Source: Ariolimax columbianus (lineage: Eukaryota; Mollusca; Gastropoda; Stylommatophora; Arionidae). From it: 64,000 nt of DNA. The DNA lies in NCBI GenBank assembly GCA_036924085.1, contig JAVGWX010000002.1, positions 89,754,441-89,818,440 on the forward strand, given 5' to 3'. A program made the translations under genes and the position numbers. Shown piece after piece: positions 53,510 through 63,848 of this stretch (positions within the stretch are counted from its first letter, which is position 1; the number at the start of each line of letters is the position of its first letter). The notes beneath the pieces were generated by a model. The model saw only the letters and a program-made list of their open reading frames with translations, made no database searches and was not told the DNA's origin.

Positions 53510-53840
53510 CTCTGTTCATCTCACTCTTTCCATTCAACTATAACACCACGTTTGAAACACTTCCAAGCTGTTTCATCCTTTTGTGCGTGTGTCCATATTT
53601 CAGCACCTTACAATGCAATTGGCCATACACGGGTGGTGATAGTTCTCCTTCCTTGTCTATCCGGTTTCTTTGAGGTCAGTAATTTTTGTTTTGATCGGAA
53701 AGCCATTTTTGCAAATGCAATTTTTGTCTTAATTTCCGCCTTATTGCTGGAATACTCTCTGATGTGTTTCTCCAAATATATCAACTTCATCGATTATTTC
53801 TCCGTTTACGATTGTATTTATTTGCTCATGTTTCTTGAAC
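53510..53840 (-). pseudogene. LINE RT C-terminal relic
   Basis: Minus strand reads YLEKHIREYSSNKAEIKTKI, AFAKMAFRSKQKLLTSKK, RRTITTRVWPIAL, GAEIWTHAQKDETAWKCF. This follows the LINE order YLG-x-x-I, EIK-x-RI-x-x-AK-x-AF, K-LLTS, V-W-x-x-ALYGAE-x-WT. One stop and small shifts; palm absent. Confidence 0.82.
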
Positions 53841-53915
53841 AACTTGACACCCATCCCTACATCCCTATGATTTACCTTGATAACGGTTAAACCAATGAAC
53901 ATATTGCGTTAACAT

Positions 53916-54075
53916 TTGACACGGGCACACCTTGGTGTGTGGGAGGCGTGATGAGTTGACACGGGCACACCTTGGTGTGTGGGAGGCGTGGTGAGTTGAC
54001 ACGGACATACCTTGGTGTGTGGGAGGTGTGATGAGTTGACACGGACATACCTTGACGTGAGAGGCGTGGCGAGTT
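53916..54075. repeat. 40-bp minisatellite, 4 units
   Basis: Units start at 53,916, 53,956, 53,996 and 54,036; each has CACACCTTGGTGTG, an inverted repeat with 6-bp arms. Confidence 0.93.
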
Positions 54076-54139
54076 TACACCAGAATAGTCGTTTTTGGGC
54101 TAATGCGATCTCTAACATTGTGCATTAGATATGCCAGTC

Positions 54140-54478
54140 TATCCACGGTAGTAATTGGGGATATATGGATAGTAATTATGCTGATCTGGATAGTAGTTAT
54201 GCTAATTTGGATCGTAATTGTTATCATTTCCATACCAATTATGTTGATATATATAGTAATTGTGTTGATATGGAAAGTAATTGTGTTGATATGGAAAGTA
54301 ATTGTGTTGATATGGAAAGTAATTTTTGTGATATCCATAGTAGTTGTGTTAATATTGATATTAATTGTGGAGATATGGATAGTAATTTTTGTGATATCCA
54401 TAGTAGTTGTGTTAATATTGATATTCATTGTGGAGATATGGATAGTAATTTCGGCGACATTGAGAGTCACTTCGGTAA
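54140..54478 (-). repeat. 21-bp minisatellite, inverted relative to the 56.6-58.1-kb array
   Basis: Units such as GATATGGAAAGTAATTGTGTT; the reverse complement matches the ATACTATCCATATCACCAC unit at 56.6-58.1 kb in most positions. Degenerate, about 16 units. Confidence 0.88.
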
Positions 54479-54514
54479 TATTAGTACTAATTCGTATATA
54501 TCCAATCTTCGGTT

Positions 54515-55065
54515 CACTTATGTCGTTAGAGTTGTGGAGGTGTGGCCTCCATTGTTGAATTTTATTTAGCCGGTGAAGATCCGCTGGTGACTTATCTAGG
54601 TCAATGTCTGTATCTGTTACCAAACGTTAGGCTGGCATATATGATCGTCTATTTTTATGACTGGCGGTGAAGGAAGCTTAAATTAGAACATGGTAGACCC
54701 GCAGCATGTCAGGGATCATCTGTGCCGCTCCGCTAACCACATAACTAAGACCATGTAATAGCGAAACAGTCCCATTTTTGCCACATATTCTTTGTAGGGT
54801 GAGAATCCCTAGAATAATTTGAGTAGATTTTTAACTGGAATTTTGCCGGAGCAGCAGCCGGTATGACTACTTTTTTCGATTTGCAACTGCCAAGGGATTT
54901 TTAACGTGCGCCACTTCACATGGGTGTCTGATCTCACTACTCAGAGATCAGGCAGCATTTTAACCTGATGACCCACGTGACAAAATGATGGTCTCCACCG
55001 TGATTTGAACCCACGACCTCCAGCACCGGAGAAGAACACCTTACCTCGAGACCACCGGATCCCTC
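54515..55065 (-). mobile_element. SINE-2, uninterrupted copy
   Basis: Minus strand: GGTGGTCTCGAGGTAAGGTG (A-box-like), GTCGTGGGTTCAAATCACGG (perfect B box), GTAGTGAGATCAGACACCC, GCGCACGTTAAAAATCCC, ACTCAAATTATTCTAGGG, GTGGTTAGCGGAGCGGC, ACCGCCAGTCATAAAAATAG, ending near CATAAGTG at about 54,520. Aligns over about 480 bp with 46.53-47.30 kb once SINE-1 is removed. Confidence 0.88.
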
Positions 55066-55179
55066 TATAATATGATAAAATCGGCATGTTTGCATTCTGT
55101 CACCGTGACACATTATTGACAACAGTCAACATGAACTTCTTTCATGAGTTTGTTAACCAGTTGGACTTTGTCATGGCTA

Positions 55180-55510
55180 GTTTTAGCAGGAGGGAGTCCC
55201 ATGCCACACCTTACATGCCAGCTTGGCTAAAATGGCCGCCTTCGTTGAAGATCGTGTCATTTCTATGAGACTTTGACCACCAAGGTCACCTGATCTTACA
55301 CCACCTATTTTCTCCGTATGGGGCACGATGAAAGTTAAAGTGTATTTACCAAGCCAATGAATCTTATGAAACTGCAAGAAATAATTCGGTAAGAAATTAC
55401 GTTTGATACTCCTGATGTCTTGGTGAATGTCTTCCCTAACATGGATAGGCGTATGTAGTACTGTATACATATTTATGGCAAAACACTTTCAATATTTGCT
55501 GTGCATCTTT
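55180..55510 (+). pseudogene. Tc1/mariner-superfamily transposase C-terminal relic
   Basis: Plus strand reads GVPCHTLHA-x-LAKMAAFVED, then PPRSPDLTPPIFSVWGTMKV, KVYLPSQ and a degraded helix with MDRR/VCSTVYIFMAKHFQYLL. This corresponds to H-x-x-x-x-AWL, RSPDLTPPDFFLWG-x-x-K-x-x-VY, and the G-x-HFE-x-L end of such transposases. The Asp after PP is Ile here. Different subfamily from the 35-kb relic. Stops present. Confidence 0.7.
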
Positions 55511-55599
55511 CCTAACATACATCCAATGTATGTCGATATAACATTTTAACTGATGCCGTTCATTGGTTTAAAAGACAGTCCTGGGAAAAGACCCAGAAA

Positions 55600-56350
55600 A
55601 GACAAATTACATCATCCAAAAATGTCCACCAACAGACTCAACACAGGCTTATGACAATGGCTCAGCCAAAGATGCCATTGGAAACGGGATAGGAGGCATT
55701 ACTGTAAAACTAAAAAGCGAAATATGCTCACCAGCTTTGCCATTTGGAGATACTGCAGCAACTTCAGTGCCAAAGTAAGTGCCTTGAGACAAGCATGTGA
55801 AACTTTTATAGACCATAAGGCGCAGGCAGAAAAGCAAGTGGTCATTCTCATAGACTCAGTGTCAACGGCTATCAAGAACCAGCACAAACATGGTATCGGC
55901 GCTCTGTCAGACTCGCTCGAATGCCTGTCCCAGAGCTTTAAAAACAAGCATAGTCTAGTGGATACCAGCTCACTATAACATTCCAAGAAACGAGGAGGCG
56001 AACAGACTCACCAGATATGGAGGAATGCTTCAGCAGAATGATACAGAAATCACATACAACGAGACAAAAGCGGCCATCACTGAATCGTTCAGTGTACAAT
56101 GGAAAAAAAAGACAGCCCTGGCCTTATAGAACACGTTGCATACCAGCAACTATCCAGGCGAGACCAGGTGATCAGTTCTACCTACTGTATACCGACAAAA
56201 GAAGTAGTATTTGGCAACAGCCAGTGTCCGCACACGAGAAGCTGTACGGAAGTGTACGGAGGTCTACTCCTGCCTTTCTTAGAGCCATTGAAATCGAGGT
56301 CTGAAGACAAACGAGGAAGAATAATATCAAGAAAAAGCAGGGCCCGGTAG
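55600..56350 (+). pseudogene. LINE RNase H relic with multiple active-site losses
   Basis: Plus strand: AYDNGSAKDAIGNGIGG (YTDGS motif, Asp replaced by Asn), SNFSAKVSALRQA (Glu replaced by Lys), VVILIDSVST (Asp kept), GALSDSLECLSQSFK, then shifted WIPAHYNIPRNEEANRL (GNEEAD with Asp replaced by Asn), GGMLQQNDTEITYNETKAAI, VQWKKK. A Cys-knuckle part is not recognisable downstream. Related to, but not the same family as, the 16-kb RNase H. Confidence 0.82.
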
Positions 56351-56564
56351 CGAGTGGGAAACCCTGCATTTGAAGACGCATAATCACAGCCTGAGAAACG
56401 TTGAGCGCTGTAGCCTTGTAGTCCTGCGCAATTAGAAGTTGCTGTTGTGAAATATCAATAGATCGTTATTTCTCTGGCTTTTCATCGCGAATGTATTGAT
56501 TACAAGATTGTGTTTTGTGAAGAGTGTTCCCCTTTTATTGTCAGTGTCTAGCTCTGTGCACTCA

Positions 56565-58068
56565 TCATTAACGGTATCACAATTATTGTCAATATCCCCG
56601 AAATTACTACTAATATCACCGAAATTACTACTAATATCACCGAAATTACTACTAATATCACCGAAATTACTACTAATATCACGAAAATTACTATCAATGC
56701 CGCTGAAATTACTATCAACATTACTGCTTTCACTGTCACTACCACCAAAATTGTTATCACAATCACTACATTATCACCGACATTATTGTCCACACTTACT
56801 ATCCATTCTACCAAAATTACCATCCATATATACACAAATACTATCCATATCACCATAATTACTTTCCATACCACCCTAATTGCTATCCATATTACCACAA
56901 ATACTATCCATATTGCCACAAATACTATGCATATCACCACAAATACTATCTATATCACCACAAATACTATCCATATTACCACAAATACTATCCATATCAC
57001 CACAAATACTATCCATATTACCACAAATACTATCTATATCACAACAAATACTATCTATATCACCACAAATACTATCCATATTGCCATAAATACTATCCAT
57101 ATCACCACAAATACTGTCCATATCACCACAAATACTATCTATATCACCACAAATACTATCCATATCACCACAAATACTATCCACATCACCACAGATACTA
57201 TCGATATTACCACAAATACTATCTATATCACCACAAATACTATCCATATCACCACAAATACTATCTATATCACAACAAATACTATCTATATCACCACAAA
57301 TACTATCCATATCACCACAAATACTATCCATATCACCACAAAAACTATCTATATCACAACAAATACTATCTATATCACCACAAATACTATCTATATCACC
57401 TCAGATACTATCGATATTACCACAAATACTATCTATATCACCACAAATACTATCTATATCACCTCAAATACTATCCATATCACCACAAATACTATCTATA
57501 TCACCACAAATACTATCCATATCACCACAAATACTATCCACATCACCACAGATACTATCGATATTACCACAAATACTATCTATATCACCACAAATACCAT
57601 CCATATCACCACAAATACTATCTATATCACAACAAATACTATCTATATTACCACAAATACTATCCATATCACCACAAATACTATCCATATCACCACAAAA
57701 ACTATCTATATCACAACAAATACTATCTATATCACCACAAATACTATCTATATCACCTCAGATACTATCGATATTACCACAAATACTATCTATATCACCA
57801 CAAATACTATCTATATCACCACAAATACTATCCATATCACCACAAATACTATCTATATCACCACAAATACTATCCATATCACCACAAATACTATCTATAT
57901 CACCACACATGCTATCCATATCACCACAAATACTATCCATATCACCACAAATACTATCTATATCACCTCAGATACTATCCATATCACCACAAATACTATC
58001 CATATTACCATAATTATTACCCAATCAACCGCAATTGCTATCCATATCAATACAAAATAACATTTCAC
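56565..58068 (+). repeat. 21-bp minisatellite, about 70 units
   Basis: Unit ATACTATCCATATCACCACAA with TCTA/TCCA and TTACC variants; 56,570-56,870 is more divergent. A block around 57,060-57,390 reappears around 57,480-57,760, so there is higher-order duplication. A 424-codon frame with a 7-residue NTIHITT period is an artefact of 21 = 3 x 7. Confidence 0.95.
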
Positions 58069-58369
58069 TCACTTTTTCCAGCTGTCTTCCTCTTGTTTAT
58101 GTTTTGCTCCATCCTGAGCATAAAATTACTACTGCACTTGCGTTTTTTGGGAAACCTTTGTCAAAACACTTAACTTTTAGTTGTGGTCTATGTAGCATAT
58201 AATTGAACAGAACGAGATCACTAGTACAACGCACAACTCTTATTAGCCGCCTTTCACGATATGAATGGGGATGTAGTCGGTCTGTTCTTTCTTCCCTAGT
58301 AAGGAGCCCTATGATTATCTCCGGTATGTCTAAATGTGTTTGTAACCATTCATCTTTTCGCTCCAATGT

Positions 58370-58990
58370 GAAGTCAGGCCATGTCATCCCGTAACCTGTG
58401 AGGACGTTGGGACCTATATAAAGACATCCTCACAACCCCATGCCATCCTTCTTTGTAAGCGGCCGCGGTCTGTGCTTCTTTAAGTCGGAGATTGGTCCAT
58501 TCTTTTATGTTGTCTTCCCACCTCTTTTTGGAACGACAAGGCAAACGTCTGGCCAGGCAAAACACACTGATCAGAGAATGTTAGCCAGGGTCAGGAGAAA
58601 TATACTGGACAAGACCCTCACCTGACCTCGTCGTTGGTCGTCCTTAAAACGGGCTGTTGTCGAGGACAACAGTCTGGCTAACAAGGTAAGGCTCGACGTG
58701 ATCTCCATAGTAGTGCACCTTTCCGTGCAAGATCGTATTTCCAAAACTATTTGATCTCGATATGTGACCGTACCAAGCGAGTTTTCTTCTTTTGACAGTT
58801 GCGAAGAGGTCTTCAAAAGGCCCTATTGCTGTTGGAATTCTTTCTCAAATTTCCTCATTTGTAACTCGATCTTTGTACGTGACGTTTAGAAGGATTGGAA
58901 AACATCTCATCTCCAAGGCCCGTATCTTCCGCTGCAGGTCAGCTGTAATTGTCCATGTCTCACAAGCATAAAGGAATATTGACAGGACCA
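58370..58990 (-). pseudogene. LINE RT C-terminal relic split by family B
   Basis: Minus strand: FLYACETWTITADLQRKIRA, LEMRCFPILLNVTYKDRVTN, IPTAIGPFEDLFATVKRRKL, AWYGHISRS, ILHGKV, then about 160 bp of family B, then ARRLPCRSKKRWEDNIKEWT, LRLKEAQTAAAYKEGWHGVV, SQRPHRLRD. Order and motifs are those of a LINE C-terminus (YACETWT, GHISRS, G-x-x-KKRWEDNIKEW). Confidence 0.88.
58565..58735 (+). repeat. Family B fragment nested in a LINE relic
   Basis: TCTGGCCAGGCAAAACACAC, TGATCAGAGAATGTTAGCC, AACGGGCTGTTGTCGAGG, CTGGCTAACAAGGT, GTAGTAGTGC-like text; colinear with 28,010-28,190. Confidence 0.75.
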
Positions 58991-59829
58991 ATGAACACAT
59001 TAATCTGATTATTGTGCATAGTGCTAACCGTTAATATTGCCATATTTTGATAAGCCGTTCAAGTGTCGCTGTTATCTGTGCTATTCTGTTCAATTGGAAG
59101 TATATATTACTAATTTAGATGGCAACTATTTTAAGTAAACTCATTTCCATCATTTTGAATAACTGTCTTTGCGCTCCTGGTGAAGGAATTGTTTTAGCTA
59201 CAGCTGGTCTCTTCTCAGGAAGCATGTATCCGAGCTTCTGTAGTTCTTTGTTCTTAATCGACCTACACTTGCTCAAAGGCGGATGGCACTGTATATATCC
59301 CATCTCTGGTGTGATCTGGATGTAGCCGGGATGAGAATTAATGTCCTGTTTATCAGGCTAGGCTCGGGCAGCTTATTACAAGTGTCGCGGAGGGTAATTA
59401 ACAGGTGTGCGAATCAATCTCAGTAGACACTGGAACAAAGTAGACCCGCAGCCTGATAGACGCCATCTAATACTGCTCTAAACAAAACACCAAACCATGG
59501 CCGGTGTTATGCAATGTGACGCAGTTAGTCGCTTCTTACGACATGCTCTCTGTGGGGCCGTGGTGCTACCCTTGTGCCTGTCATACACACAGACCTCGAC
59601 TGACCTCTCGGGAGCTTCTGCAGTAGCTCATTTTAATCGCAATATGTTACTTTGTAAAGTTGCTAGTCCCAAACACAACCCTATTTAAGGGTCAATTACA
59701 AAATACCCAACAGGTGGCAGTGTTCCTTTCCATCCCGGCTACAACTCGGGTATCTTCCAACCTGAGAGTGATATTATTCCACTTCATGTACACATCTTTT
59801 CACTTTCTCTCTCTGACATATATCAATAT
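58991..59829. other. Unassigned; weak SINE-2-like text
   Basis: 59,430-59,490 contains AAAGTAGACCCGCAGCCTGA followed by CCATCTAATACTGCTC, faintly like the SINE-2 body near 54.69 kb. A 62-codon minus-strand frame (59,303-59,115) has no motif that I recognise. Confidence 0.35.
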
Positions 59830-60125
59830 TGTTTAGCACAGTCACCACGTAGTGTGCCCTTTACAGAACGTCGCTGCCATAACAACCCGTCTGAAAGAAA
59901 TCAAATCTCTTTCCTAATTTCCAGCCTGCTCCAGAGACATGCCAATGCATTCCTTGACATATTGGTTTCATCGCCTTCTTGGTCTCCCTGTGTCTTTCCC
60001 TCCCGGCAACGTACCTTCCATTACCGTTCTCTACAGAGCGTCGCGTCTTTTATGTCGCAAGCGTATTTCCATTCTATGTTCATGTTTGAATTTAAAAACC
60101 AGCTTTTCTTGTATGCCTAACTCTT
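59830..60125 (-). pseudogene. LINE RT C-terminal relic, same family as 23.4 kb
   Basis: Minus-strand pieces: IRQELG-like text, KFKHEHRMEIRL, KRRDAL, DTGRPRRRWNQYVKECIGMS, LEQAG, DLISFRRVVMAATF. This is the GRPRRRW...V-K-E-x-x-x-M-x-LEQA-x-x-R-x-x-W-R end of a LINE ORF. Shares nucleotide blocks with 23,400-23,640. Confidence 0.78.
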
Positions 60126-60580
60126 GTCGAATGTCTGTATATATTTTTGTTTTTTTCTGTCCATGCAAAAAGCAGTACATTTTTTTTCTTCAAAAAAATA
60201 TATTTAACACTAAGTGAATTAAAGAAACGATAACTGATATCACCTTGTCTTCTTTGTGTCTTCATTGCAATGATTTGGGTAAATCTCTCATTTGTTTTTC
60301 CTTCTATAGCGAAATGAAGAAGAAAAAGGAAAATAATTCACCCCCACATTTACACTGTATTACGCTAGCAATCACGCATGCAAGTTAAACTGGCACTAGG
60401 TTCCACAAACCTTGATGACGTCAGATCAACTACTTAAAAACTGTTTTCTAATTGGACCCATAACATTACTCCCTATTTATACCTTTTCAAGCTGTTTGTT
60501 ATGACCTTAAATGTTTTTTAAAACACAACAAAAAATAATAATTTCAGCTTTTATTCCGTTATTGGGGTGCATTGGCAGGA
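60126..60580. other. No recognisable feature
   Basis: AT-rich; nothing recognised. Confidence 0.4.
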
Positions 60581-60581
60581 A

Positions 60582-60800
60582 ACTCAATCAATCAATCAAT
60601 CGGTCATAGAAAACCTGTTTAGCTCCCTGTGGAGTTTTGCTCTTCAACTGATATGTTGACCTCCCATATCCGTTGAAGTTTGTGTGGCTAAACGTTTCTA
60701 CATATTAGGGTAGCCAGCGCCATGCAGAAACCATCTTAATCACCTTTTACTTAATGCATGGCATGTTACAGTTTAAATATTCTTTTCTTCCATTTCGGGG
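60582..60800 (-). repeat. Dispersed repeat family C, copy 2, (GATT)n tail
   Basis: Begins on plus with CAATCAATCAATCAATCGG (the minus-strand 3' tail), then CCTGTTTAGCTCCCTGTGG, GGGTAGCCAGCGCCATG and GCATGGCATGTTACAG. Shares order with 41,575-41,850. Confidence 0.65.
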
Positions 60801-61445
60801 TCCAGCAACTTTTAAGCGGGTAGGATTATACATTATAGGGTTTTAGGACTAAAGTTATCATTCTCATGAAGTCGTCACATGTTTCGTTTTTATTTGTACA
60901 TCTTATAGATACAATGTAGGTATTACCAAGTCGTTGAACTCGTTCCTCTTTGGTCAAAGTACAGGCATACTAGCTCTCGACCACGCGCTTGAAACCTTTC
61001 CGGCTCAAAACCTTACCGTCTCAACACCTCACAGGTGAAAGTAGATTTTCTGTCATTTGATTGATCTTCACAAATCCGTGAGACCGAATGGCACTTAGCC
61101 AGAACTGTCGAAATGCCCATTTCCATGTACCCAATTATTTACCGGAGTCTGGTCCACCGGACAGATCCCTGCTGGTTGACGGGCCGGAATGATCATATCA
61201 ATTTACATGGGGAAGGAGCCCCAAACAACGCTCAGCAGATACATGTCTATCACACTGCTATCCCCTGTAGGCTTTTTGTGCATTCACTTCTCTCCGGGCA
61301 ATATCAGCCTTAGAGTTCGCTTTGGCCACGTCTAACATACAAATTGTGAACATCGCCTAGCGCCAGCCAAGGATGTGTCCTCGCACCATCGTTGTTCTGC
61401 CCGACTACAGATTGGACTCTTGCACATATGGCAACGCTTAACCCG
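60801..61445. other. No recognisable feature
   Basis: Short open frames only, without motifs. Confidence 0.4.
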
Positions 61446-61447
61446 GG

Positions 61448-61454
61448 ACTCTCT

Positions 61455-61516
<62 letters not shown>
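61448..61516. repeat. (CT)n microsatellite
   Basis: Nearly pure CT run with one TCC interruption. Confidence 0.95.
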
Positions 61517-61518
<2 letters not shown>

Positions 61519-61529
61519 CCTCGATTACG

Positions 61530-61955
61530 CAGACGATGTCTTCATGCCAAATTCAAACTGTCGTGCATTGACAACAGACATCTTTACATTTGTGGCTGCA
61601 CACTTCCTGGATTAAGGCCAAGATTCAAAGTTCTGGCATTGGCCTGCCTTCATCTGGAATACTGTCAATACACTTATGTCAATCTCACGGATGACTGCAT
61701 CTACCTAGACAGCAGACTGATTTCAGGAACACGCGGTGACCTGGAAATCACTCAGACGATCAGCTGTGCGACATTCTCCAAGACATCTTTGCACAGAGTA
61801 TGTTTTAGCAAAGGTTTTTTTAGAAACAATAATGCGTCTTTTTAGATCATGTGTCATTCCAACACTCTTGTACGGCTACGAAACATGGACAGTCTTACAT
61901 TGAGAAAGAACGTGGAGTTCGCTGTTGTCTCCTAGTCACTAACATCGGAGAAGTG
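61530..61955 (+). pseudogene. LINE RT C-terminal relic
   Basis: Plus strand: YTYVNLTDDCIYLDSRLISG, GDLEITQTISCATFSKTSLH, then shifted RSCVIPTLLYGYETWTV. Fits YLGS-x-IS-x-x-x-x-x-x-EI-x-x-RI-x-A, VIPTLLYG-x-ETWT. TDD at about 61,688 is not the palm motif. Confidence 0.75.
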
Positions 61956-61967
61956 GTTGGGATAATG

Positions 61968-62045
61968 GGAGACGCGTGGGCTAGTGGTTAAGTGGCACGG
62001 CTCACAACTCTCGAAAGTGCTGGGTCACTCCCAGTTTACAGTAAG
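61968..62045 (+). mobile_element. SINE-1 head fragment
   Basis: GGGCTAGTGGTTAAGTGGCA and GAAAGTGCTGGGTCACTCCC match the SINE-1 head at 19,175-19,230. The B box is damaged (GTTCGA to GTCACT). Body absent; family A 3' half follows after about 100 bp. Confidence 0.75.
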
Positions 62046-62144
62046 ACCTGTTAATCTGTCAAATCTTGACGGATCCTGGGTAGGTCATTCAACAGTTTTT
62101 ACAGGAAAAAGTTCCTTTTTAAAGTTATTTTCTTGTTATCTTTG

Positions 62145-62315
62145 TAAACGATATGCTGCCAAAGACGGATGTGTCGGACCAAAAGGTGCAAATATCGCAG
62201 TCAGGATGTAACTAGCGAAACAACGCCTTCCGTTCTCCTAACTAGATATTTCTACTTACAAAGCCCTGTTACGGGCGTGGTAGCAAGAGATTGAGAACGA
62301 ACGCAGAAGAAAAAG
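62145..62315 (+). repeat. Dispersed repeat family A, 3' half, plus orientation
   Basis: GGATGTGTCGGACC, AGGTGCAAATATCGCAGTC, AACAACGCCTTCCGTTCTC, AGAGATTGAGAACGAACGC, then AGAAGAAAAAGAAGAG. Confidence 0.8.
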
Positions 62316-62758
62316 AAGAGAAGGAGTTAACATGCATTAACCGACTGGCTCTCGGGGCAGAAATAATGTGTCTGCTATTTTCCTCCCTACATGTACGTAA
62401 GATGCGACTAAAGACGGTTCTGAATGGGGTTGGCACCTTCAGGCTTTCCTAAAACGCAGTGTTTGAAGAAATGGAGGGAATAGTTCAGTTAAATAGCATG
62501 CACAGATATAGAGTGGCCCTATTCTTTTCTTTCATGTAAGAAATCTAGAGACTCAATTGGGATCTCCTAAACGATTATAAAATCCATTCCAAGGATTTGG
62601 ATACTGTCCGCCCTAGTAACGACATCGCCCGGCCGTAAGAAGGAAGTGGTGTTCAAGAAAATGGTGAACCCGTCGCCCAAATAACACATGTTGTCTGACA
62701 CAATCCCTGGCCATATTCAAAAAGAACCTTTTTCTCTCCTACTTTACTTTGAAACATA
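62316..62758. other. No recognisable feature
   Basis: Nothing recognised on either strand. Confidence 0.4.
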
Positions 62759-62759
62759 C

Positions 62760-62945
62760 TTCCTCTTCTTCTTCGTTCGTTCTCAATCTCCCCCGTCCAA
62801 TCCCTGAAAATGGCTTTGCAAGTAGCAGGATGTTGTCCAGAAAACGGAATGCGATGTGTCCTAGTTAACAGTTTGACTGCGATATTTGCACCTTTCGGTC
62901 GAACACGTCAGACTTTAGCAGACATTTTTTAGTACTGGATTATTC
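62760..62945 (-). repeat. Dispersed repeat family A, 3' half
   Basis: CTTCTTCTTCGTTCGTTCTC, AGTAGCAGGATGTTGTCC, TTTGCACCTTTCGG, AGACTTTAGCAGACATT; truncated at its 5' side. Confidence 0.8.
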
Positions 62946-63019
62946 TTCACTCTTTGTTCAAAAAGCACATGTGGTTTTCTATCAGCTCTCACTAATATTA
63001 AAACACAAACACATCCAAT

Positions 63020-63500
63020 GAATGCAAAGAGACAGCTGATCAAAGGATTTTTACACCAACTCTCTGCTATCAGTTTCAGACATGGACTCCCACCAAAGGC
63101 ACAAGAACTAAAAATCGGGGTATCTGAATTGAGGTGTTTGAGAAAGGCTGACGGGGTCACAAGGTTGGATAGAGTACGAAACGAAGAAAACCAGACAGAA
63201 GGTGGGTGCAACAACGTGCATTGGAATACATGGAGAGGCAGAGAACAAAATGGTTCCGGCACCTAATCAGAATGCAACCAAAGTAACCGGCTACACGCAT
63301 CTATAATACCAAACATCAGGGCTACAGAGCAACAGATTTATCACGAAAACGAAGTATTGATGTGAGACACTGAAGAAACACGGAAAGGTAACAACATCAA
63401 CGATAAAGCTGGCACACGACAGAAAACTACACTTACCTACGTCGTCTATCGACACACATTAATAGAAGATACTGATGATGATATGCAAGCGAAACTAGAC
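63020..63500 (+). pseudogene. LINE RT C-terminal relic
   Basis: Plus strand: SELRCLRKADGVTRLDRVRN, EENQTEGGCNNVH or, shifted, RTKWFRHLIRMQP, ARGRFITKTK (GRPRKR-like), DTEETRKGNNI or HGKVTTSTIKLAHDRKLHLP. This fits E-M-R-x-LR-x-x-x-G-x-TR-x-DR-x-RNE-x-IR, WFGH, RGRPRKRW. Ends near an ACTGATGATGATA stretch, a tail type seen after the 50.4-kb LINE. Confidence 0.75.
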
Positions 63501-63709
63501 GACGCACACACACGCAAATAAATCCACGTTATGGCCTTTACAAAAAAGAAAAGATCAATCAGTTCAGAAAGTGATAAAAAAAAACGGACATGATAACTAA
63601 TGCAGATGTGAGACGGCGGCCATATTAGCCAGAGATGCTCAAGAATATGTGAAGCACTACTTGCTTCCTAGATGAGCGAGTAGCGCCAATAAAATATGGG
63701 ATTGTACTA

Positions 63710-63848
63710 ACCACGTCTGTTGTTCGTCCATCACTCGTGATGATGACCTTTCCCTTTTCATTTAACCAGTCATCCAAGTCGAGTATACTGTACTTCCGGG
63801 TTGTGGATGGGTGCGGAGATGACTGACAAGTCCGATTTTGGATCTGCA
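63710..63848 (-). CDS. Possible host exon (weak)
   Basis: Inside a 112-codon minus-strand frame (63,963-63,625). A stretch reading RKYSILDLDDWLNEKGKVII and TSDGRTTD has normal protein-like composition and no mobile-element signature. It is preceded on the minus strand by a TGTGTGCGTGTATGCAG acceptor-like site and followed by GTG/GTTAGT, a possible donor. The family is not recognised. It could be chance. Confidence 0.3.

Noticed and set aside
56786..58060. 424-codon Thr/Ile-rich NTIHITT frame
   Set aside because: 21-bp array with a stop-free unit; only the period makes it open.
59115..59303. 62-codon minus-strand frame with ordinary composition
   Set aside because: Too short; no family recognised and no splice-site support.
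63460..63500. Hammerhead core CTGATGA...GAAAC
   Set aside because: No pairing stem between the two motifs; lies in the trinucleotide-like tail of a LINE relic.
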